From Deltaproteobacteria bacterium (GTDB lineage Bacteria > Desulfobacterota > Desulfobacteria > C00003060 > C00003106): DNA of 9,084 nucleotides. Positions 1 to 6,147 of the stretch are shown here, piece after piece. Position 1 is the first letter of the stretch. Each line of letters starts with the position of its first letter. The stretch covers positions 1 to 9,084 of the forward strand of contig JAFDAE010000070.1 of assembly GCA_019314005.1 (NCBI GenBank). The letters run 5' to 3'. The position numbers and the translations under genes were made by a program. The notes beneath the pieces are model-generated. The model worked only from the letters and a program-made list of their open reading frames with translations. It did no database searches and was not told the DNA's origin.

Positions 1-280
1 GCACTGCATGATCAATGTTGTGCTTTTTCAGCCAGCGGCCAAGGTAACTTACAAACTCTTTAAGCCCCATCGGCTGTCCCGGCCACGGGCTCTTGCCGTA
101 GCCCGGCAGATCCGGCGCCACATGAGACCACTTCTGCATCCGGGCATCGGCAATGAGCTTTTCAAAGCAGAGCCCCGATTCTCCAAGCCCATGTATATAG
201 ACGATCGTTCCCTTGGAATCTTTGGTTTCACACTCCCGAACGTACATTCCGTGTTCGAAGTAATGTCTGATCATAACCAT
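1..280 (-). CDS. alpha/beta hydrolase, N-terminal part (truncated by window edge)
   Basis: This is the first 93 codons of an alpha/beta-hydrolase-fold enzyme; the rest lies beyond position 1. Reading the minus strand from the ATG at 280 gives a protein beginning MVMIRHYFEHGMYVRE. Residues 26-36 (IVYIHGLGESG) are strand beta3 followed by the oxyanion-hole HG motif at H30-G31. Residues 55-64 (APDLPGYGKS) are the D-x-x-G-x-G-x-S turn typical of this fold. The nucleophile elbow (G-x-S-x-G) and the Asp and His of the triad would fall outside the window, so the substrate cannot be predicted. The start is supported by GGAAGGA (minus strand, 294-288), 7 nt before the ATG; a second ATG at 274 is less well placed. 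The gene diverges from typA. Fold assignment is secure; specific activity (esterase, lipase, haloperoxidase-like) is unknown. Confidence 0.85.
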   Translation of the reverse strand, partial: MVMIRHYFEHGMYVRECETKDSKGTIVYIHGLGESGLCFEKLIADARMQKWSHVAPDLPGYGKSPWPGQPMGLKEFVSYLGRWLKKHNIDHAV

Positions 281-303
281 AAAAGCGTCCTTCCATGTTT
301 GAT

Positions 304-333
304 ATATTAAATGATAAGTTACTCGCGGCTCAA
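304..333 (-). promoter_or_regulatory. candidate sigma-70 promoter for the alpha/beta hydrolase
   Basis: On the minus strand, TTGAGC (333-328) is followed after 18 nt by TAATAT (309-304). Each box matches four of six consensus bases. The pair lies 24 nt or more upstream of the hydrolase ATG at 280, a sensible distance. The region is AT-rich, so chance matches are possible. Confidence 0.35.
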
Positions 334-380
334 GAAAAAAATAGAGTTGTACTGCCTTTTCATGTTTTTCATGTTTAAGC

Positions 381-407
381 TTGCAATAGACTTTTTAATG
401 TTATATT
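381..407 (+). promoter_or_regulatory. candidate promoter for typA
   Basis: TTGCAA (381-386) and TATATT (402-407) are separated by 15 nt, slightly short of the ideal 17. They lie about 80 nt upstream of the typA ATG at 486. This is the best sigma-70-like pair I can see in the divergent intergenic region, but AT richness makes the call weak. Confidence 0.3.
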
Positions 408-485
408 TAGCGATGTCGTTGTTTGGAAAAAGAGGCGGTTTTAAAATTGAACATTTTGAAATTGCCTCGAAAGGAAAACAAATTA

Positions 486-2327
486 ATGAAGAAATCTGAA
501 AAAAATACAAAGTTACGAAACATTGCGATCATCGCCCATGTTGACCACGGCAAGACCACGCTTGTTGATACCATGTTCGAACAGAGCGGGCTGTTCAGAG
601 CAGGACAGGAAGTCGACGAACGGATAATGGACAGCATGGATCTGGAACGCGAACGGGGCATCACCATTGCCGCGAAAAACTGCTCGGTGGTCTGGAATAA
701 TGTAAAAATAAACATCATCGATACTCCGGGGCATGCCGATTTCGGCGGCGAAGTGGAACGGGCGCTATCCATGGCTGACGGTGCGATTCTTCTGGTGGAT
801 GCTTCAGAAGGCCCCCTCCCCCAGACCCGTTTTGTGCTGAAAAAAGCGCTTGACGCAGGGCTCAGGATCATTGTGGTGATAAACAAGATTGACCGCAAAG
901 ACGCGCGTCCCGATGAGGTTTTGGACGAGATATACGACCTCCTTATAGACCTGGACGCTACCGAGGAACAGCTTGAGTTCCCCCTGCTTTACGCAATAGG
1001 ACGTGACGGCATTGCACAGAAGTCACTGGAAGAACACGGCGAAAATCTTAATATACTTTTTGACACCATCTTGGAAGAGATACCCGCCCCCTCCTATGAC
1101 CCTGATGAGCCGTTCCAGATGCTTGTTTCCGACCTCGGCTATTCCGACTATCTCGGCAGGCTTGCCATAGGGAAAGTTTTTAACGGCGCGGCGAGATATC
1201 ACGACAGCCTTGTGTGTATTGGTGAGCACGGCGAGCAGCTCCCGCTCAAGATTTCAAAACTCCAGATTTATGAAGGTATGCAGTTCAAAGAGGTCGATTT
1301 CGCTGAGCCGGGCGATATAGTTGTCCTTTCAGGCATCGCTGACGTCAAGATAGGCGACACCATCTGCACAAAAGAAGCGCCAAAGGCTTTGGAACGGATC
1401 ACGGTCGACGAGCCTACCGTGTCCATGCAATTTACGATCAACAGCTCTCCTTTTGGTGGTAAAGAGGGTAAATTCGTTCAATCGAGCAAAATACGCGAAC
1501 GGCTGATAAAAGAGACGCTCATAAACGTTGCCATACAGATGGAGGAAACAGAGGACAGGGAAAGCTTTATTGTCAAAGGGAGGGGCGAGTTCCAAATGGC
1601 TATCCTTATCGAGACAATGAGGCGGGAAGGTTTTGAGCTCTGCGTGGGACGTCCCGAAGTGATCTACCAACACAAGGACGGGAAAAGATGCGAGCCAATA
1701 GAGCATCTTTTTATTGACTGTGCCGAGAGTTTCTTGGGGATTGTGACCGAGAAACTCTCCACGCGTAAAGGGAAGATGACAAACCTCGTCAATAACGGCA
1801 AAGGGAGGGTAAGGATAGAGTTCAGCGTTCCTTCCCGGGCCCTTATCGGCTACAGGGACGAGTTTCTTACCGACACAAAGGGGACAGGAATCATGAACTC
1901 CTATTTTGTAGGCTATGAGGCTTACAGAGGAGATTTTCCGTCCCGGTTTACCGGATCCATAGTCGGCGACCGGCAGGGGGCGGCCGTGGCATACGCCCTT
2001 TTTAACCTCGAGCCGAGGGGACAAATTTTTATTGTGCCGGGCGACCCTGTGTATGAAGGGATAATCATCGGCGAGCATAACAGGGATGAAGATATTAACG
2101 TAAATCCGTGCAAGGAAAAGAAGCTCTCCAACATGCGGGCGGCAGGCAAGGACGAGAACGTCATCCTTGCCCCGGTAACACCTATGACGCTCGAACGCGC
2201 GATCAATTTTATCAGAGAAGACGAAATGGTCGAAGTGACGCCGAAATCGATACGCCTGCGAAAGACGGTACTTTCGGCACAGAAGCGGCATCTGATGAGA
2301 GCGTCAAAGAAAAAGAAAGCCGGTTAA
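486..2327 (+). CDS. typA: translational GTPase TypA/BipA
   Basis: TypA/BipA is an EF-G-like GTPase that binds the 70S ribosome and helps assembly and translation under stress or low temperature. The 613-residue product is close to the usual length of about 600-615. The G domain is complete: P-loop AHVDHGKTT (17-25), switch I with RERGITI (55-61), G3 DTPGHADF (79-86) and G4 NKID (133-136). The EF-G-like domains and the BipA-specific C-terminal domain follow, including IGYRDEFLTDTKGTGIMN and the region ending in SNMRAAGKDENV. The start was placed at the ATG at 486, giving MKKSEKNTKLRNIAIIAHVD, because AAGGA (471-475) precedes it by 10 nt and it matches the family N-terminus. A TTG at 423 keeps the frame open but would add 21 unsupported residues. 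The gene is monocistronic here, divergent from the hydrolase and convergent with the DUF1622 gene. Confidence 0.97.
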   Translation: MKKSEKNTKLRNIAIIAHVDHGKTTLVDTMFEQSGLFRAGQEVDERIMDSMDLERERGITIAAKNCSVVWNNVKINIIDTPGHADFGGEVERALSMADGAILLVDASEGPLPQTRFVLKKALDAGLRIIVVINKIDRKDARPDEVLDEIYDLLIDLDATEEQLEFPLLYAIGRDGIAQKSLEEHGENLNILFDTILEEIPAPSYDPDEPFQMLVSDLGYSDYLGRLAIGKVFNGAARYHDSLVCIGEHGEQLPLKISKLQIYEGMQFKEVDFAEPGDIVVLSGIADVKIGDTICTKEAPKALERITVDEPTVSMQFTINSSPFGGKEGKFVQSSKIRERLIKETLINVAIQMEETEDRESFIVKGRGEFQMAILIETMRREGFELCVGRPEVIYQHKDGKRCEPIEHLFIDCAESFLGIVTEKLSTRKGKMTNLVNNGKGRVRIEFSVPSRALIGYRDEFLTDTKGTGIMNSYFVGYEAYRGDFPSRFTGSIVGDRQGAAVAYALFNLEPRGQIFIVPGDPVYEGIIIGEHNRDEDINVNPCKEKKLSNMRAAGKDENVILAPVTPMTLERAINFIREDEMVEVTPKSIRLRKTVLSAQKRHLMRASKKKKAG

Positions 2328-2328
2328 A

Positions 2329-2694
2329 TCAACTGCTCATGCCTTCATTATTGTGAGAATTTTCATTGTAGAGAGCGGAATCCCTGATTTCTTTAGTCAA
2401 AAAGTAACTTATGACAGTCCTGATTGCCACGATTGAGGCAAGCATGGCCAACCCTTGGAGGTCAGGCTTGAGAATGGTATGAATGATATCAGCAGCAATC
2501 AGGAATTCTAATCCGAGCAAAAGATAGGTGCCTAAGTGGTACCTTAAGATTTCGCTTTTTCCATAAATATCTATACCCTTGAACCTCTTACATTCCAAAC
2601 GCAAAAAATCTATCAAAGCGATCAATGATCCCCAGATTATAATCGTTATTCCGACAATACTGATTATGAGTGTAATCACATCGAATATTTTCAT
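2329..2694 (-). CDS. DUF1622 family small membrane protein
   Basis: This 121-residue protein has three strongly hydrophobic segments at about 6-31, 53-75 and 79-99, so it is almost certainly an inner-membrane protein. The stretch around 59-75 (LLGLEFLIAADIIHTIL) and the later IVAIRTVISYFLTKEI (88-103) match my memory of the DUF1622 family, small membrane proteins of unknown function. A charged cytoplasmic-type loop (32-48, rich in Arg/Lys) sits between TM1 and TM2. The ATG at 2694 has AAGG 5 nt upstream. The gene starts 39 nt after the stop of the deacetylase-family gene, so the two are probably co-transcribed. Its TGA is one base from the typA stop on the other strand. No catalytic residues are evident, and I infer no function. 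Confidence 0.85.
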   Translation of the reverse strand: MKIFDVITLIISIVGITIIIWGSLIALIDFLRLECKRFKGIDIYGKSEILRYHLGTYLLLGLEFLIAADIIHTILKPDLQGLAMLASIVAIRTVISYFLTKEIRDSALYNENSHNNEGMSS

Positions 2695-2733
2695 AATTAC
2701 CTTATCAGTTTTTCCCCTTTTGGTATATTCACT

Positions 2734-3780
2734 TTACAACGCCGGCCAGTACGACCGTTGCACCTGAATAACCTTGTCGACAATGGGAGGCGCCGCCCCG
2801 CTTTCAAGTGCCAAAAGGTCGCTCTCCGTCAACATGCTCTCTTGCATAAGCTCTTTTAAGACAGCTCGTGCCGAGTCGCGTAGTCCTGTGAGATTGTAGC
2901 CCCCTTCCAGGGTCATAGCGAGCCGATCGGAAGCATATTCTCCGGCAATATCCATTAGGACGCGAGTAAGCGCGGCAAAGCCTTGTGGAGTAACCTTCAT
3001 GCTGCCAAGGGGATCGCCGGCATATGTATCAAAGCCTGCGGATACAAGAACGAGTTCAGGTTTAAAGTCGCTTGCTATGGGACAAAGGATTTGCTTAAAA
3101 ATAGTGAAGAATTCGCTGTCTCCATGGCCAGGGCTGAGAGGAACATTAACGGTATATCCGGTCCCATTACCATCGCCCACTTCTGTCAAGCCGCCGCTTC
3201 CAGGATAGTAGGGGTACTGGTGGGTGGAAAAATAGAGGACCTTTGGGTCCGTATAAAAGCTATGCTGTGTAGCGTTGCCATGGTGCAGATCCCAGTCCAC
3301 AATCAGTATTCTTTTTACGGAATATTGTTGAATAGCGTACATGGCGGCCAGGGCAACATTATTAAAGAGGCAAAACCCCATGGCTCGATCCTGTTCAGCG
3401 TGATGCCCCGGAGGTCTTACCAGGGCAAAACCATTACGAACCGTACCATCAAATATCTTGTCTATGAGTAAAAACAGGCCGCCTGCTGCCAATAGGGCCG
3501 CCTGATAGGAGAGTGGCGTCGTCTGGGTGTCAGGGTCAAGAGACATGTGGGACACGCCGTCAGTGCGTGCTACCTTTTCGATATAGGATCTGCTATGGAT
3601 CCAGGCTAATTCATCGTGTGTTGCAGAGCGAGGGGGAATGAGAAGCAATCTTTTCCCTATATCCTCACTATCGAGCATGTCATAGATTGCTTCCAGGCGC
3701 TGCGGGCTTTCAGGATGAGGATAATCGGCCAGATGCTCTTTGTAAAGGTCGTCCCGGACTATACCTGTGCTTTGTGACAT
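2734..3780 (-). CDS. histone deacetylase-family zinc amidohydrolase
   Basis: This 348-residue protein belongs to the arginase/deacetylase superfamily that includes AcuC, acetylpolyamine amidohydrolases and class II HDACs. These enzymes remove acetyl groups from lysine or polyamine amides using Zn2+. The active site looks intact: HPESPQRL near the N-terminus (22-29), RPPGHHAE with the catalytic His pair H126/H127, VDWDLHHGN with Zn ligands D164 and H166, SAGFDTYAGDP with Zn ligand D251, and EGGYN with transition-state Tyr Y295. Catalytic competence is therefore likely; the substrate is not determined. The ATG at 3780 is preceded by a strong GAAGGGGGG Shine-Dalgarno, 4 nt from the start. There is no signal peptide, so it should be cytoplasmic. 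Upstream is the beta-barrel gene (112 nt, containing a hairpin repeat); downstream is the DUF1622 gene. It could be a protein deacetylase, acetoin-utilisation-like or polyamine enzyme. Confidence 0.93.
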   Translation of the reverse strand: MSQSTGIVRDDLYKEHLADYPHPESPQRLEAIYDMLDSEDIGKRLLLIPPRSATHDELAWIHSRSYIEKVARTDGVSHMSLDPDTQTTPLSYQAALLAAGGLFLLIDKIFDGTVRNGFALVRPPGHHAEQDRAMGFCLFNNVALAAMYAIQQYSVKRILIVDWDLHHGNATQHSFYTDPKVLYFSTHQYPYYPGSGGLTEVGDGNGTGYTVNVPLSPGHGDSEFFTIFKQILCPIASDFKPELVLVSAGFDTYAGDPLGSMKVTPQGFAALTRVLMDIAGEYASDRLAMTLEGGYNLTGLRDSARAVLKELMQESMLTESDLLALESGAAPPIVDKVIQVQRSYWPAL

Positions 3781-3808
3781 AATGCCCCCCCTTCATCTAC
3801 CCAAAAAG

Positions 3809-3822
3809 CTCAAAGTCTTGAG
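3809..3822. promoter_or_regulatory. small palindrome upstream of the deacetylase gene
   Basis: CTCAA-AGTC-TTGAG forms a 5-bp perfect inverted repeat around a 4-nt centre. It extends outward to AAGCTCAA/TTGAGTTT with one mismatch. It sits 29-42 nt upstream of the deacetylase ATG, where an operator or a leader hairpin could act. Its short length means it could be chance. Confidence 0.2.
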
Positions 3823-3832
3823 TTTGATAAAG

Positions 3833-3894
3833 GATGGCTAAGTAAAAAGGTCCATATACAAGGCGTAGTAGATTGGACTTTTTACGACGCCATC
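3833..3894. repeat. inverted repeat GATGGC-NNN-GTAAAAAG-TCCA, possible dispersed element and terminator
   Basis: The left arm (3833-3854) reads GATGGC-TAA-GTAAAAAGGTCCA. The right arm (3874-3894), read on the minus strand, is GATGGC-GTC-GTAAAAAGTCCA. The arms match except for a 3-nt internal block and one bulged G. The loop is 19 nt (3855-3873). The right arm overlaps the TGA stop (3895-3893) of the beta-barrel gene, so the element begins at the end of that gene. A TGATGGC-TCGTAAAAAGTC-type sequence is one I associate with dispersed intergenic repeats in deltaproteobacterial genomes (recollection, not checked). The stem has weak A/T and stronger G/C parts and no trailing U tract on the minus strand, so a classic intrinsic terminator is uncertain; it may attenuate or stabilise the mRNA between the two genes. 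Confidence 0.75.
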
Positions 3895-4723
3895 AAAAAT
3901 AATGAGTCAGAGCCGCGCCCACCCCGTAATCCGGGCTGCCATCTGATAGCCCTTTCAGCAAATAAAGTGATGCCGTGTTATCCCCGTCTATGGTATATTC
4001 TCCGGTTAAGCTGATTTCCAATGGACTATCGGACTCGTCAGAAGCGCTTTCCGCGGCATATATATCAATTGACCCATCAAAAGACGCGGTGCACTGGTGG
4101 CTTGCACCAGCGGTTATAGCAAAGAAATTGTCCAGGTCTATGCCGCCCGGCGACCCTACTATATTGTATTTTATATCTCCTGAGAACGTCCATTTTTCTA
4201 TATTCTTTTCCAAGCCAAGACCTAAATAATAATCATCTTCACCTGTGCCCAGGCCCTTGTCTTCGTCAGCCGTAGGGAATTTTATGCCGGCCAGGATATA
4301 AAGCGCCGGTTCCCCGGAAGTTTCCTTGAGCGCTGCGTAACTGCCGTCGACACAAATATCCCCGAGCCCGCTATGCGAAGTAGTGTCGATATTCTGTTCC
4401 ACAATTTTGCTCTTGCCGCCGGTCTGGTTCTTCTTTACGGGGATGGGCCTACCCGCAACAGTAACAGTAGCGCTTGTGCTCTGGTATATGTATGGAATTG
4501 TGAGGTAAACGTCCCATTTATCATTAAAAGAATAACCGCATATAAACGGTACGGTGTAGATGTCTGTATCTGTGTCTGTACCATAATCGCCGCTGTAGAA
4601 GTTGAAGCCGATTTCAGCGTATAGTTCCCCTGTGGTTAAATTTTGCCCGTGAGTTATTTCGCTCCCGCAGAAAAAAGTTATCAGCACGAGCCCTGTTAGA
4701 TATAAGCTGACGTTACGCGCCAT
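3893..4723 (-). CDS. outer-membrane beta-barrel protein, MetA-pathway/transporter family
   Basis: This 276-residue exported protein has a typical signal peptide: MARN, a hydrophobic core at about 5-19 (SLYLTGLVLITFFC), and a likely signal peptidase I cut near 25-27 (THGQ). The C at 19 is not in a convincing lipobox. The mature part alternates short amphipathic strands with turns rich in Asp/Gly/Thr and ends in an aromatic residue (LTHYF), as outer-membrane barrels do for Bam recognition. GLGDI (119-123), GIKFPTADE (146-154) and LGTGEDDYYLGLG (158-170) resemble the family first named for the MetA pathway of phenol degradation, thought to be channel or transporter barrels. It follows the flavoprotein gene by only 14 nt, with AGGG 9 nt before its ATG, which suggests co-transcription. 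Family assignment is good; the transported substrate is unknown. Confidence 0.8.
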   Translation of the reverse strand: MARNVSLYLTGLVLITFFCGSEITHGQNLTTGELYAEIGFNFYSGDYGTDTDTDIYTVPFICGYSFNDKWDVYLTIPYIYQSTSATVTVAGRPIPVKKNQTGGKSKIVEQNIDTTSHSGLGDICVDGSYAALKETSGEPALYILAGIKFPTADEDKGLGTGEDDYYLGLGLEKNIEKWTFSGDIKYNIVGSPGGIDLDNFFAITAGASHQCTASFDGSIDIYAAESASDESDSPLEISLTGEYTIDGDNTASLYLLKGLSDGSPDYGVGAALTHYF

Positions 4724-4737
4724 ATGGGTTTTCCCTA

Positions 4738-5997
4738 TTATTTTGTGCTGTCTTCTGAGGCGGGTAATTGAATCTGATGATCTTCACTGAACTGATAGTC
4801 GCGAAACACATGTTCTGCCGTGAGCAATTGGTAAGAGTTATCAGGCAGCCTACGGGTAGTGTCTTTTAAACGGTAGACATTGTGACCACACGTCCAACAG
4901 CGGTAAGTTTTCATTTGAAGACAGAGGCAAACCTTATCCTTAACGATAATTTTCCCCTCAGGATTTTTTTCATAAGCGTCATAGTAAGCCTTATTGTAAG
5001 TGCAATTCCCATTGCTGTCTAAGATGTACCCCAATGCTTCACAGTTGGGCTTTGTGGTTGTACTGAGGGCTGGTGTTTGCTTCAACATGCGCATAGGATA
5101 GCCGGTAGGAGAAACTGAATTGACAACAACATCCTGTTCTTCGGCTTCCAAGTATTTCTGTTTGACATCATCCGGCAGCCCTGATTCATCAGTTACCGTA
5201 AATCGTGTCGCCACCTGGAGGGCGGCGGCCCCCATTTGAAGAAAATCTACACCATCAGTGCCCGTAAATACCCCTCCCGCAGGGATGACGGGAATCTTTA
5301 GATCTTCGGCCTTTAAATAATTCAGGACTTCCCGGACAATCTCTTTTAGATTATATCGATGCCAATCTTTAACGCCAAAACCGAGATGGCCCCCGGCTAA
5401 CGGTCCCTCGACAATGATATAATCCGGTAGCCGTCTTACCCGGGATGCGCGGCGAAGAAAGATTGTTAAAGCCCGAACAGACGAGACAATAATTCCAATT
5501 TTCACATCATGGAAACGGGGATGATCCTGCATCAGTTCCAGAGATCTCAAATTGAGTCCTGCGCTGAGGGTAATGCCGTCAATTCCTGCATCCATGGCAG
5601 CTGTTAGGCGAGTTCTCAGCGTCCCCAATGGGTCGTTCATCAACAACTTTTCCATGCAGTTGATAAAAATATCCCCTTCACCTTGTTTGGCCTCCATTGT
5701 TTTGCTGACGTATAACCGTTGGGCCTTTGCCAATTCTTCCAGATCAAAGTGAACTTTGGATTTATCCCTGTTGCCAATATTGGACTGATAGCGTTTCAGT
5801 TTGTTCATGACAAAATGTGTATGATAACACTGATCAACCACTGTAGGAACTAAGGCATCCGAAATATGCCCGATGCCTCCTAACCTGGCAGCCTCGAGCG
5901 CCAACTCTGTCGTGGAAATGTTGACCCCCATCCCGCCAATAACGATAGGGACAAACTCTTTCTTGCCTAATTTTAGTCGAAAGTCGTCTATCTTCAT
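4738..5997 (-). CDS. nitronate monooxygenase-like FMN protein with C-terminal Cys-rich module
   Basis: This 419-residue protein is in the nitronate monooxygenase/2-nitropropane dioxygenase family, FMN-binding TIM barrels related to FabK and IMP dehydrogenase-like enzymes. Recognisable elements are the N-terminal flavin loop PIVIGGMGVNIS (17-28), EGPLAGGHLGF (197-207) with H204 at the place of the family's catalytic His, the FMN-phosphate loop PVIPAGGVFTG (236-246), and FLQMGAAALQVATRF (252-266). Beyond residue 310 it carries six cysteines: C319, C332, C357, C359, C367 and C370, ending in CWTCGH. These could bind an Fe-S cluster or Zn (inference). The true substrate may not be a nitronate; many members have other or unknown electron acceptors. 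The ATG at 5997 has only a weak CGGA upstream, but a strong promoter lies just above it. It probably leads an operon with the barrel, deacetylase and DUF1622 genes. Confidence 0.88.
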   Translation of the reverse strand: MKIDDFRLKLGKKEFVPIVIGGMGVNISTTELALEAARLGGIGHISDALVPTVVDQCYHTHFVMNKLKRYQSNIGNRDKSKVHFDLEELAKAQRLYVSKTMEAKQGEGDIFINCMEKLLMNDPLGTLRTRLTAAMDAGIDGITLSAGLNLRSLELMQDHPRFHDVKIGIIVSSVRALTIFLRRASRVRRLPDYIIVEGPLAGGHLGFGVKDWHRYNLKEIVREVLNYLKAEDLKIPVIPAGGVFTGTDGVDFLQMGAAALQVATRFTVTDESGLPDDVKQKYLEAEEQDVVVNSVSPTGYPMRMLKQTPALSTTTKPNCEALGYILDSNGNCTYNKAYYDAYEKNPEGKIIVKDKVCLCLQMKTYRCWTCGHNVYRLKDTTRRLPDNSYQLLTAEHVFRDYQFSEDHQIQLPASEDSTK

Positions 5998-6029
5998 GTA
6001 TGCTCAATCCGTAACAAGGGAAATAGATT

Positions 6030-6058
6030 ACTTTATTAAAATAGAGTGTCTTTGTCAA
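6030..6058 (-). promoter_or_regulatory. sigma-70-type promoter for the nitronate monooxygenase operon
   Basis: On the minus strand a perfect -35 box TTGACA (6058-6053) is followed after exactly 17 nt by TAAAGT (6035-6030), which matches four of six -10 bases. Initiation would fall near 6023, leaving a leader of about 25 nt before the ATG at 5997. This is the best promoter in the window. It suggests that the flavoprotein gene is transcribed independently of the cobalamin genes upstream. Confidence 0.6.
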
Positions 6059-6147
6059 CGGTTTTAATGTCTAAACAGAAGCCAATGAAATCACCGGCAT
6101 AGTGAGACCTGCATAACGCGACATTTTTTTGTCAGGCAAGGAACCAA

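Noticed and set aside
8..310. Plus-strand open frame at the left edge
   Set aside because: The minus strand there encodes a convincing alpha/beta hydrolase N-terminus (IHG and DLPGYGKS motifs) with a good ribosome site.
311..499. Small hydrophobic plus-strand open frame (62 codons) before typA
   Set aside because: It overlaps the typA start out of frame, lies in AT-rich promoter DNA and has no ribosome site; hydrophobicity follows from T-rich codons.
1329..2291. Long open frame (320 codons) on the minus strand inside typA
   Set aside because: It is fully antisense to a clear TypA coding sequence, has no recognisable domain and is explained by codon bias in the real gene.
2983..3471. Plus-strand open frame (162 codons) inside the deacetylase gene
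   Set aside because: It is antisense to a gene whose catalytic motifs are intact, and the product shows no family features.
6120..6133. GACA-TTTTTT-TGTC inverted repeat after cobQ as a terminator
   Set aside because: A 4-bp stem with an all-T centre is too weak and has no following U tract on the minus strand.
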